From contig CAJAHZ010000162.1 of NCBI GenBank assembly GCA_903939665.1, positions 1 to 18,545 of the forward strand: DNA of 18,545 nt. The letters run 5' to 3'. Every line of letters starts with the position of its first letter. Position 1 is the first letter of the stretch. The position numbers were made by a program, and so were the translations under genes. Below the pieces are notes generated by a model. That model ran no database searches, was not told the origin of the DNA, and saw only the letters and a list, made by a program, of their open reading frames with translations. Of this stretch, positions 7,863 through 13,358 are shown piece by piece. Origin of the DNA: an uncultured Pseudomonadota bacterium. GTDB taxonomy: Bacteria > Pseudomonadota > Gammaproteobacteria > Burkholderiales > Rhodocyclaceae.

Positions 7863-7967
7863 GTTAGTGCCAGCTTTGGTTGATGGTAAAACTCCGTTAA
7901 GCCGCGATTGTGCCTTGCAGCGCAGGCGTTTTACAAGCACGGCAGCGCATGTTAGAAGTTGCCTGGT

Positions 7968-8321
7968 ATGAATCCGACCCCAGCCCCCCCTCTTTTCAGC
8001 TATTTCCCGGCAATTGTCTGCACCGTGTGCGATTCGCCGATCGACGCGCTGGTTGCGCTTTGCGTGCCAAGAGATGAGGCCATGGACCTGGTGGCCGCTT
8101 CGTGGGGGAAGGATGGCGCGGCGTGTATCGTCGCGACGCTGGAGGGTGGTCGACCGGTCGCCGTGCTGCCCACGCCGGAAGGGCGCTGGGCGGCGTGCAA
8201 TGCGTTTCTGGACTCGCTCGCGGCTACCCCGGAGGAGGCAAGTCGCAGGCTTAAGAAGCTGCTCAAGCGAGGGCGTGTTGGGTATGTCGGGTGTCTGCAG
8301 CGCAAACCGATCGCGCCGTAA
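7968..8321 (+). CDS. Hypothetical protein, 117 aa
   Basis: I do not recognise this family. The product is small and soluble-looking, with a Pro-rich start (NPTPAPP), a mid-section with PRDEAMDLVAASWG, and a basic C-terminal helix EEASRRLKKLLKRGR ending in VGYVGCLQRKP. It contains five cysteines, including CTVC at 18-21, but no clear metal site. The ATG at 7968 is preferred over the in-frame TTG at 7959. A possible TTTACA / TAGAAG promoter (7930-7958, 17-bp spacer) would give an almost leaderless transcript. It is divergent from the FAD hydroxylase and ends six bases before a terminator hairpin it shares with the old tRNA-Met 3' end. Its codon and base use look like those of the neighbouring backbone genes, which supports real coding. 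Confidence 0.6.
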   Translation: MNPTPAPPLFSYFPAIVCTVCDSPIDALVALCVPRDEAMDLVAASWGKDGAACIVATLEGGRPVAVLPTPEGRWAACNAFLDSLAATPEEASRRLKKLLKRGRVGYVGCLQRKPIAP

Positions 8322-8326
8322 ACCAA

Positions 8327-8352
8327 AACGGCCCGCATCGCTGCGGGCCGTT
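8327..8352 (-). terminator. Original tRNA-Met terminator, now cut off from its tRNA
   Basis: A perfect 11-bp stem (AACGGCCCGCA at 8327-8337 with 8342-8352, loop TCGC) is followed on the minus strand by GTTTTGGTTT. It lies just beyond the tRNA-Met 3' remnant at 8360-8399, at the same distance as the second copy (10455-10480) lies from the intact tRNA. It can also serve the hypothetical gene ending at 8321. Confidence 0.75.
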
Positions 8353-8359
8353 GGAATAC

Positions 8360-8399
8360 TGGTGGGATGGGCAGGATCGAACGGCCGACCTGTGGGTTA
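8360..8399 (-). pseudogene. Displaced 3' half of tRNA-Met (far attachment site)
   Basis: Read on the minus strand, this is tRNA-Met from base 36 of the anticodon loop through the T arm, acceptor strand and CCA. Compared with the intact gene at 10488-10564 it has one base missing in the acceptor 3' strand (CATCCC for CATCACC). It also has one substitution that breaks a T-stem pair. Left of it lies a copy of the tRNA terminator. This is what an integration into the tRNA leaves at the far end of an element: the original 3' half, no longer under selection. Confidence 0.85.
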
Positions 8400-8453
8400 G
8401 TAAGGCTTAACAAAACTATACGCAGCAAGCTTTCTGGAATATAGTGGCCTTAA

Positions 8454-8501
8454 CGGGCTAGCACGAAAATGCACTCAATTTGATAGCCCGGTGCTAGCCC
8501 G
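8454..8501 (+). repeat. Left-end 11-bp repeats (candidate integrase arm sites)
   Basis: The unit GTGCTAGCCCG occurs at 8491-8501. A diverged copy, TTGATAGCCCG, directly abuts it at 8480-8490, and a perfect inverted copy, CGGGCTAGCAC, lies at 8454-8464. The same unit appears twice in tandem near the right end (10420-10441). The repeats lie 55-102 bp inside the attachment core, as arm-type sites of tyrosine integrases do. They overlap the integrase promoter. Confidence 0.75.
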
Positions 8502-8508
8502 ATATAGA
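8480..8508 (+). promoter_or_regulatory. Integrase operon promoter overlapping the arm-type repeats
   Basis: The -35 box is TTGATA (8480-8485) and the -10 box is TATAGA (8503-8508), separated by exactly 17 bp. The two tandem 11-bp repeats fill the -35 box and the whole spacer, so a protein bound there would block RNA polymerase. Transcription would begin near 8515, only about five bases before the integrase ATG at 8520. The leader is therefore very short, and the GGGGG at 8511-8515 may not work as a full ribosome-binding site. Confidence 0.65.
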
Positions 8509-8519
8509 ACGGGGGCGTC

Positions 8520-9743
8520 ATGAACGAGATTGAATTCGGCAAAGTCGCAATAAAGGCACTGCCAAGCGCCGAAGCCGGGAAGCGAGTTACTTGGTACGAC
8601 ACCAAGACGCCAAAGCTGGCCTTGCGCGTTACGGCAAGCGGCTTCAAGACGTTTTATGTAGTGAAGCGGGCAGGGGGAGAAATGGTCTGGCTAAAACTTG
8701 GCACTTTCCCCGATATGACTGTCGAACAGGCCCGCAATGGTGCATTAACAGCGCTGTCGGCTTTTGCCAACAATGAAAACCCCGCCGAAGTCAGACGCCC
8801 AAGAAAGGCAAAACCGACCTTTGCCGAACTATTCACCGAATACGGTGAGCGGCACGGCAGCAAAAAAAAGTCGTGGCGTACCGACCAAAGTAATTTCAAA
8901 AAACATCTGCAAAGTCTTGCCCCCTTGAAGCTAAGCACAATCAAGCGCGAGGCGGTATCACGCATCCTGTCTGATCTGGAGAGGGCTGGGTATGCAAACG
9001 CGACGCTGAACAACGTCCGGGCGTTGGTATCAAGCATATTCGGGCGGGCGATTGAATGGGGGTATGCCACAGCTAACCCGGTGGTTGGCACCAAGACCCG
9101 CGTCAAGGTCAAGCGTGATCGTTTCCTACAGTCCGACGAATTGCCACGCTTCTTTCAAGCGGTGGCCGACGAAGCGAACGTAACCATGCGTGACTACATC
9201 TTGTTGGCGCTGCTGACCGGCGCACGGCGTGCCAACTTGCTGGCGATGTGCTGGCCTGAAATCAATCTGAACGAGGCTGTCTGGCGTATCCCGGTAACGA
9301 AGAACGGCACCCCGCAAAACGTGACGCTATCGCCTGAGGCCGTAACAATTCTGACGGCACGCAAGGAAGCCGCCGAAAAAGGTGCCGTATTCGTCTTTCC
9401 CGGTCACGGTGCAAGCGGTCACATGGAAGAGCCGAAGAAGGGCGTCATTCGCATCATGGAACGGGCCGGCATTCCCTACGGCAGAAGCACCCCGAACGGG
9501 GTAACCCTGCACGACCTACGGCGCACACTCGGAAGCTGGCAGGCCAAAACGGGCGCATCGCTGGCAATCATCGGCAAGAGCTTGAACCGCCAAAGCCAGC
9601 AGGCCACCATGATTTATGCACGCCTTGACCTTGACCCGGTGCGCCAGTCCGTCAATACCGCGACCAGCGCAATGATGGAAGCGGCAGGATTGAAGCCCGT
9701 GGCGGAAGTCACACCGATCAGAGAAGGAATTCAACATGCCTGA
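8520..9743 (+). CDS. Tyrosine recombinase / integrase (P4-like, with N-terminal DUF4102-type arm-binding domain)
   Basis: This 407-aa integrase catalyses site-specific recombination between attP and the tRNA-Met attB. Residues about 1-85 form the arm-site-binding domain typical of P4-type integrases (GLALRV-like LALRVTASG, then KLGTFPDMTVEQAR). Residues about 98-180 form the SAM-like core-binding domain. The catalytic domain follows, with R236 in TGARRANLL, K261 in VTKNGTPQNV, H331-x2-R334 in LHDLRRT, and nucleophile Y366 in ATMIYARL. The second active-site His, nine residues before Tyr (family pattern GH/NH-K-S-Q-Q-A-T), is Arg357 here (SLNRQSQQAT). That is a one-base His-to-Arg change (CAC to CGC), which may reduce activity. 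The ATG at 8520 follows a 17-bp-spaced promoter. The stop overlaps the DUF4160 start by 8 bp. Confidence 0.95.
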   Translation: MNEIEFGKVAIKALPSAEAGKRVTWYDTKTPKLALRVTASGFKTFYVVKRAGGEMVWLKLGTFPDMTVEQARNGALTALSAFANNENPAEVRRPRKAKPTFAELFTEYGERHGSKKKSWRTDQSNFKKHLQSLAPLKLSTIKREAVSRILSDLERAGYANATLNNVRALVSSIFGRAIEWGYATANPVVGTKTRVKVKRDRFLQSDELPRFFQAVADEANVTMRDYILLALLTGARRANLLAMCWPEINLNEAVWRIPVTKNGTPQNVTLSPEAVTILTARKEAAEKGAVFVFPGHGASGHMEEPKKGVIRIMERAGIPYGRSTPNGVTLHDLRRTLGSWQAKTGASLAIIGKSLNRQSQQATMIYARLDLDPVRQSVNTATSAMMEAAGLKPVAEVTPIREGIQHA

Positions 9744-9993
9744 AATCTCACGGTTTTTCGGTATCATTATTTACATGAACTGGCGCGAACATCCGCCCAT
9801 TCACTTTCATGCGGTCTATGCCGAGCATGAAGCCCTGATAACACTAGATGGCAAGGTGTATTCAGGATCGTTGCCGGGGCGGGCGTTGTCGCTGGTGCGT
9901 GAATGGCTGGCGCTGCATCGTGATGACATTGCCGCTGACTGGGCGCTTGCGATGGCAAGGCAACCTTTGAACCCCATTGATCCTTTGGAGTGA
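9736..9993 (+). CDS. DUF4160 family protein (possible toxin-antitoxin partner)
   Basis: This 85-aa protein has the hallmark start of DUF4160, MPEISRFFGIIIYM, then a His-rich segment (EHPPIHFHAVYAEHEA) and G-x-LPGRALSLVREWLALH. That arrangement, and a partner DUF2442 gene directly downstream, is a recurrent prokaryotic pair of unknown function. Small paired genes on mobile DNA often are toxin-antitoxin modules, but I see no motif that proves nuclease or other toxic activity; the clustered His residues (H19, H23, H25) could bind metal. It overlaps the integrase stop by 8 bp and is read from the integrase transcript. The start is fixed by the family N-terminus. Confidence 0.88.
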   Translation: MPEISRFFGIIIYMNWREHPPIHFHAVYAEHEALITLDGKVYSGSLPGRALSLVREWLALHRDDIAADWALAMARQPLNPIDPLE

Positions 9994-9998
9994 TCCTC

Positions 9999-10256
9999 AT
10001 GATTTTGCACACGACTGAAGTAACCCCGCTGCCCGGCTATCGCCTGCGCCTGCGCTTCAATAATGGCGAGGTGGGAGAGGTTGATCTTTCCAATGAACTT
10101 GATGGCGAAGTGTTCGAGCCGCTACGCGACCCAGTGCAGTTCGCTACGGCCAAGCAACACCCGGTAATGAAAACCGTGTCATGGGCGAACGGAGCCGACC
10201 TAGCGCCGGAGTTTCTGATTGACTTGCTGCACGAACAGAAGCAGCGCGCAGCATAA
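9999..10256 (+). CDS. DUF2442 family protein (partner of DUF4160)
   Basis: This 85-aa protein shows the DUF2442 pattern. It begins with VTPLPGYRLRLRFNNGEVGEVDLS, a compact beta-rich N-terminal domain. This is followed by VFEPLRDPVQFA, then VSWANGADLAPEFLIDLL near the C-terminus, the most conserved block of the family. The ATG at 9999 is preferred over a GTG at 9990, because GGAG (9987-9990) sits eight bases upstream of the ATG. The gap from the DUF4160 stop is five bases, so the two are co-translated. Its function is unknown; a role as antitoxin or structural partner of the DUF4160 protein is a guess from gene pairing. It is the last gene of the element's operon. Confidence 0.9.
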   Translation: MILHTTEVTPLPGYRLRLRFNNGEVGEVDLSNELDGEVFEPLRDPVQFATAKQHPVMKTVSWANGADLAPEFLIDLLHEQKQRAA

Positions 10257-10419
10257 CGTTTTGCTGCGCCTAGGCCTTGAGCCTGTTTGGGCCAGCTTGG
10301 CTGGCAGTGCTGGCTCGGTGCTTCCGACACTGTTGCAGAAAGTATGGGGAATGCCCTGTCGGTGACACGGTTTCCAGCAATTAATTCGGAGGCGCTGCAC
10401 CTTGTTTTCTTTACAGCTA
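10257..10419. other. Non-coding right part of the element
   Basis: No credible gene is visible here. It holds two small hairpins: AGGC-CTTGA-GCCT near 10272-10284, and GCCAGC-TTG-GCTGGC at 10291-10305. Neither is followed by a T tract, so neither is a convincing terminator for the DUF2442 transcript. The stretch ends at the tandem repeats starting at 10420. It could contain attP accessory sites for host factors such as IHF, but I see no clear match. Confidence 0.5.
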
Positions 10420-10441
10420 GTGCTAGCCCGATGCTAGCCCG
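10420..10441 (+). repeat. Right-end tandem 11-bp repeats (candidate integrase arm sites)
   Basis: GTGCTAGCCCG (10420-10430) is directly followed by ATGCTAGCCCG (10431-10441), then a partial third unit TGCTAT. These are the same unit and orientation as the tandem pair at 8480-8501. They lie 72 bp inside the right attachment core, against 81 bp for the left pair, as expected for the two arms of one attP site. Confidence 0.75.
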
Positions 10442-10454
10442 TGCTATAAACAAA

Positions 10455-10480
10455 AGCGGCCTGCATCATTGCAGGCCGCT
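10455..10480 (-). terminator. Element-borne terminator of tRNA-Met
   Basis: A perfect 11-bp stem (AGCGGCCTGCA at 10455-10465 with 10470-10480, loop TCAT) is followed on the minus strand by a T-rich run GCTTTTGTTTAT. It lies eight bases beyond the tRNA CCA end. Its stem differs from the copy at 8327-8352 by paired, compensating base changes, so both copies fold perfectly. Confidence 0.85.
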
Positions 10481-10487
10481 GTAATAC

Positions 10488-10564
10488 TGGTGGTGATGGG
10501 CAGGATCGAACTGCCGACCTGTGGGTTATGAATCCACCGCTCTAACCATCTGAGCTACATCACC
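10488..10564 (-). tRNA. tRNA-Met(CAU), elongator type; integration target
   Basis: The 77-nt cloverleaf includes an encoded CCA. Its acceptor pair is GGTGATG/CATCACC. The D arm is GCTC/GAGC, the anticodon loop TTCATAA with anticodon CAT, and the T arm GGCAG-TTCGATC-CTGCC. The anticodon stem GTGGA/CCCAC has one A31-C39 mismatch at the loop end. The elongator rather than initiator type is indicated by the fully paired first acceptor base pair and the absence of three G-C pairs next to the anticodon loop; a CAU-anticodon tRNA-Ile that is modified to lysidine is a possible alternative. The 5' half is host DNA and the 3' half came with the element. Confidence 0.93.
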
Positions 10565-10578
10565 ATGTAGGGCGCGAG

Positions 10579-10608
10579 ATTATAAGGTTGCGGACGGTTG
10601 CTGGTCAA
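10579..10608 (-). promoter_or_regulatory. Promoter of tRNA-Met
   Basis: On the minus strand the -35 box is TTGACC (10608-10603) and the -10 box a perfect TATAAT (10584-10579), with 18 bp between. Transcription would start about 8 bases before the tRNA 5' end. The stretch between the -10 box and the start is CTCGCGCCC, a GC-rich discriminator like those of stringently controlled stable-RNA promoters. Confidence 0.8.
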
Positions 10609-10641
10609 GTTTTGTGGTAACACAAGGTGCGCAAGCTTGTC

Positions 10642-10647
10642 TATAAT
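10642..10647 (+). promoter_or_regulatory. -10 box of the miaB-lnt operon, implying a near-leaderless mRNA
   Basis: A perfect TATAAT lies only six bases before the ATG at 10654, so the mRNA would start at or next to that codon. No good -35 box is at 16-18 bp. Two small inverted repeats (TTGTG-GTAA-CACAA at 10612-10625, and ACAAG/CTTGT at 10622-10640) cover the -35 area and could be an operator. It is divergent from the tRNA promoter. Confidence 0.5.
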
Positions 10648-10653
10648 GCGGCT

Positions 10654-11010
10654 ATGCCACTACCCGCGTCCCTTATATCCTCGATCGTCAGCGCTATTAT
10701 TGAAGCAGCGACGGCGGATCCTGCGTCAAGCATGGCGCGCTACGAGGTTTATGCAATAAACCGTACATTGCCGCCTGAAGCCAAGCTGGGCGTGATGCTG
10801 CCCCCTCCGGGGAACGGGCTTGTGGTCATTGACGGGCAGACCATGCCGCTGGCGCCAACGGTGCAGTTCCGGAGTCAGCAAAACCTTATCGTCGTGCCGA
10901 TGAGCATCGAGGATACGAAGAATGTTGTTTACCTCACCAATGCATCCGGCGCGGTTTTCCGCGTCTGGATGATCAGCCCGGCCGAGCTTTCGGCACATCC
11001 AGACAACTGA
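10654..11010 (+). CDS. Hypothetical protein, 118 aa, first gene of the miaB operon
   Basis: I do not recognise this family. It has a short amphipathic N-terminus (LISSIVSAIIEAA). Two segments that look like beta-rich modules with Pro and Gly turns follow (LPPPGNGLVVIDGQTMPLAP and VVPMSIEDTKNVVYLTNASG), and the C-terminus is WMISPAELSAHPDN. There is no signal peptide, transmembrane helix or cysteine. The ATG at 10654 is preferred over the in-frame GTG at 10627, because a perfect -10 box lies between them and the family-like hydrophobic start follows it. Only nine bases separate its stop from the miaB ATG, so it is probably co-transcribed with miaB-phoH-ybeY. The strand's base use and coupling support real coding. 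Confidence 0.65.
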   Translation: MPLPASLISSIVSAIIEAATADPASSMARYEVYAINRTLPPEAKLGVMLPPPGNGLVVIDGQTMPLAPTVQFRSQQNLIVVPMSIEDTKNVVYLTNASGAVFRVWMISPAELSAHPDN

Positions 11011-11019
11011 TAAAGAAAT

Positions 11020-12357
11020 ATGGTTAAAAAATTGTTCATCCGCACCTTCGGGTGCCAGATGAATGAGTACGATTCGGACAAAATGGCCGATGTGCTCGGT
11101 GCTTCCGAAGAGATCGTCAAGACAGATAACCCCGAAGAAGCCGATATCATTCTCTTCAATACATGCTCTGTGCGCGAGAAGGCGCAGGAGCGGGTTTTTC
11201 ATGACCTCGGCCGTGTCCGGCTGCTCAAGAAAGCCAAGCCCGATCTGGTGATCGGTGTTGGCGGTTGTGTGGCAAGCCAGGAAGGCGCGGCGATTGTTTC
11301 CCGGGCGCCTTATGTCGACATCGTTTTTGGCCCGCAGACACTGCACCGCCTGCCGCAGCTGATTGCCGACCGACGCCGCACGGGCAAGTCGCAGGTGGAT
11401 ATTTCTTTCCCGGAAATCGAAAAGTTCGACAATATGCCGCCGGCCAAAGTCGATGGCGCTTCAGCTTTTGTCTCGATCATGGAGGGGTGCAGCAAGTTTT
11501 GCACCTTCTGCATCGTCCCTTATACGCGTGGCGAAGAGGTTTCGCGTCCGTTTGATGACATTCTTACGGAAGTGGCCGGCCTTGCTGCGCAGGGCGTCAA
11601 GGAAGTCACACTGCTTGGGCAGAACGTGAATGCTTACCGTGGGGCCATGGCGTCGGGCGACGAGAAGGCGGATCTGGCCTTGGTCATTGAATATATCGCC
11701 GAGATCCCCGGCATTGAGCGCATCCGCTACACGACTTCGCATCCGCGCGAGTTGTCGCAGCGTTTGATCGATATCTACGCCACCGTGCCGAAGCTGGTTT
11801 CGCATCTGCACCTGCCGGTGCAGTCGGGCTCCGATCGCGTGCTGGCGGCGATGAAGCGCGGCTACACGGCCATTGAATACAAGAGCCTGGTGCGCAAGCT
11901 GCGCGCCGTTCGTCCTGATCTGTCCTTATCTTCCGATTTTATCGTGGGCTTTCCCGGCGAGACGGCGGAGGATTTCGAAAGGACGATGAAGCTGATCGAT
12001 GATGTCGGCTTTGATGCTTCGTTCTCTTTCATGTATAGCTCGCGCCCCGGTACCCCGGCAGCCGAACTGGTTGACGAGACGCCGCAGGAACTCAAGCTGG
12101 AACGCCTGCAGCGTCTGCAAAAACGCATCGATGAACTGGCGCAGGCGGTTTCCGTGGCGATGGTCGGTTCGGTGCAGCGTTTGCTGGTCGAAGGACTCTC
12201 GCGGAAGGATGAGTCCGAGCTTGCCGGACGCACGGATAATAATCGCGTCGTAAATTTCGTTGGAAATCCACGGCTGATTCACAGTTTTGTCGACGTGCGC
12301 ATCACTGCTGCCTTGCCACATTCGCTGCGCGGCGAAATCCTTACCCGAGCGCTATGA
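11020..12357 (+). CDS. miaB: tRNA-2-methylthio-N6-dimethylallyladenosine synthase MiaB
   Basis: MiaB is a radical-SAM enzyme that adds a methylthio group to i6A37 of tRNAs reading codons that begin with U. The 445-aa product has the usual three parts. The N-terminal UPF0004 domain has the second cluster's ligands C12 (FGCQMN), C49 (NTCSVRE) and C83 (GGCVAS). The radical-SAM core has C157-x3-C161-x2-C164 (EGCSKFCTFCIVPYTRG). A C-terminal TRAM domain (about 380-440) binds RNA. Conserved LGQNVNAY, HLPVQSGSD and DFIVGFPGET blocks are present. The ATG at 11020 follows a poor AAAGAA Shine-Dalgarno, consistent with coupling to the gene nine bases upstream. Its stop overlaps the phoH start (ATGA). 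Confidence 0.97.
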   Translation: MVKKLFIRTFGCQMNEYDSDKMADVLGASEEIVKTDNPEEADIILFNTCSVREKAQERVFHDLGRVRLLKKAKPDLVIGVGGCVASQEGAAIVSRAPYVDIVFGPQTLHRLPQLIADRRRTGKSQVDISFPEIEKFDNMPPAKVDGASAFVSIMEGCSKFCTFCIVPYTRGEEVSRPFDDILTEVAGLAAQGVKEVTLLGQNVNAYRGAMASGDEKADLALVIEYIAEIPGIERIRYTTSHPRELSQRLIDIYATVPKLVSHLHLPVQSGSDRVLAAMKRGYTAIEYKSLVRKLRAVRPDLSLSSDFIVGFPGETAEDFERTMKLIDDVGFDASFSFMYSSRPGTPAAELVDETPQELKLERLQRLQKRIDELAQAVSVAMVGSVQRLLVEGLSRKDESELAGRTDNNRVVNFVGNPRLIHSFVDVRITAALPHSLRGEILTRAL

Positions 12358-13358
12358 GCGAAAAATCCGCTGTCGTGAAGCGTCGCGCGATGGAGTTGTT
12401 TCTGTCGCCGGTCAACAACACGCAGCTTGCCAATCTGTGCGGCGCGCTTGACGAAAACCTGCGCCAGATCGAAACGGCACTTGATGTTTCGATCGCTAGG
12501 CGCGGCGAACGCTTTACGCTGCGCGGGGACGCAGCACAGACGGCGCGGGCCTCCGAAGCATTGCAGCAGTTTTATGCGCAGGCCAAAGACATTCTTTCGG
12601 TTGATGAAATCCAGCTTGGGCTGATCGAGCTATTGAATCGCCCCGCGCGAAACATTTCACCCGGGGCGGGCGCATCGCCAGCGCTGATGACGCGCAAGAC
12701 CGAGTTGCATGGCCGCACACCGCGCCAGATCGAGTATCTCAAGGCAATTCAGGAGCACGACATCACGTTCGGCACCGGGCCGGCCGGTACCGGGAAGACT
12801 TATCTAGCGGTTGCTTCGGCGGTCGACGCCTTTGAGCGCGAACTGGTGCAGCGCATCGTTTTGACGCGCCCAGCCGTCGAAGCAGGCGAGCGGCTTGGTT
12901 TTTTGCCGGGCGATCTGGCGCAGAAGGTTGATCCCTATCTGCGTCCCCTGTACGACGCGCTTTACGATCTGATGGGTTTTGAGAAGGTGGCCAAGCTCTT
13001 CGAGCGCGGCGCCATTGAAATCGCCCCGCTTGCCTACATGCGTGGCCGTACGCTGAACCACGCCTTCATTATTCTCGACGAGGCGCAGAACACGACGCCC
13101 GAGCAGATGAAAATGTTCCTGACGCGCATCGGCATTGGCGCCAAGGCCGTGGTGACCGGCGACGTGACGCAGATCGACCTGCAGCGCGGGCAGAAGAGCG
13201 GCCTGATCGAGGCGCGCCAGATTCTCAAGGAAGTGCGCGGTATCGCTTTTACAGAATTCCTCAAGGAAGACGTCGTTCGCCATCCGCTGGTCGCGCGCAT
13301 CGTTTCGGCCTACGAGGCGCACACTGCCGCATTGGATGCACAACATGCCGCCAAATAA
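12354..13358 (+). CDS. phoH: PhoH-like ATPase (YbeZ)
   Basis: YbeZ/PhoH is a cytoplasmic ATPase that, in E. coli, interacts with YbeY and is tied to RNA handling and ribosome quality control. The 334-aa product has an N-terminal RNA-binding-like region (about 20-100). It then carries Walker A GPAGTGKT at 142-149, the GERLGFLPGD block, Walker B FIILDEAQNT, and a motor-domain segment VTGDVTQIDLQRGQKSG. These are diagnostic for PhoH family NTPases. It overlaps miaB by four bases and ybeY by 14-23 bases, which indicates translational coupling throughout. The miaB-phoH-ybeY-corC-lnt order equals that of E. coli. Confidence 0.95.
   Translation: MSEKSAVVKRRAMELFLSPVNNTQLANLCGALDENLRQIETALDVSIARRGERFTLRGDAAQTARASEALQQFYAQAKDILSVDEIQLGLIELLNRPARNISPGAGASPALMTRKTELHGRTPRQIEYLKAIQEHDITFGTGPAGTGKTYLAVASAVDAFERELVQRIVLTRPAVEAGERLGFLPGDLAQKVDPYLRPLYDALYDLMGFEKVAKLFERGAIEIAPLAYMRGRTLNHAFIILDEAQNTTPEQMKMFLTRIGIGAKAVVTGDVTQIDLQRGQKSGLIEARQILKEVRGIAFTEFLKEDVVRHPLVARIVSAYEAHTAALDAQHAAK

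Larger units (their letters stand above)
8384..10528 (+). mobile_element. Mini integrative element in tRNA-Met(CAU), about 2.1 kb
   Basis: The element is bounded by 16-bp identical cores, 8384-8399 and 10513-10528, which lie in the anticodon-loop, variable-loop and start of T-stem part of tRNA-Met. The duplicated tRNA 3' half extends outward from each core. Contents are a tyrosine integrase, a DUF4160 gene, a DUF2442 gene, tandem 11-bp repeats near both ends, and its own copy of the tRNA terminator. It contains no transfer, replication, packaging or excisionase gene that I can see. The intact tRNA at the right end consists of the host's 5' half joined to the element's 3' half. The anticodon-loop crossover is a known target position for phage- and island-type tyrosine integrases. 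Confidence 0.85.

Noticed and set aside
10291..10305. GCCAGC-TTG-GCTGGC hairpin as terminator of the DUF2442 transcript
   Set aside because: The stem is only six base pairs and no T tract follows on either strand.
10287..10484. A 65-codon open frame in the right non-coding part of the element
   Set aside because: It runs through the 11-bp repeats and the tRNA terminator, so it is better explained as attachment-site DNA.
8384..10528. The repeats near the element's ends as a CRISPR array or transposon terminal inverted repeats
   Set aside because: The copies are only two in tandem per end without spacers, are direct rather than inverted between ends, and lie inside tRNA-derived att cores next to an integrase, not a transposase.
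10726..11346. A 206-codon leftward open frame antisense to the 118-aa gene and miaB
   Set aside because: miaB is certain in the other strand. The 118-aa frame has a promoter and operon spacing, while this one has neither.
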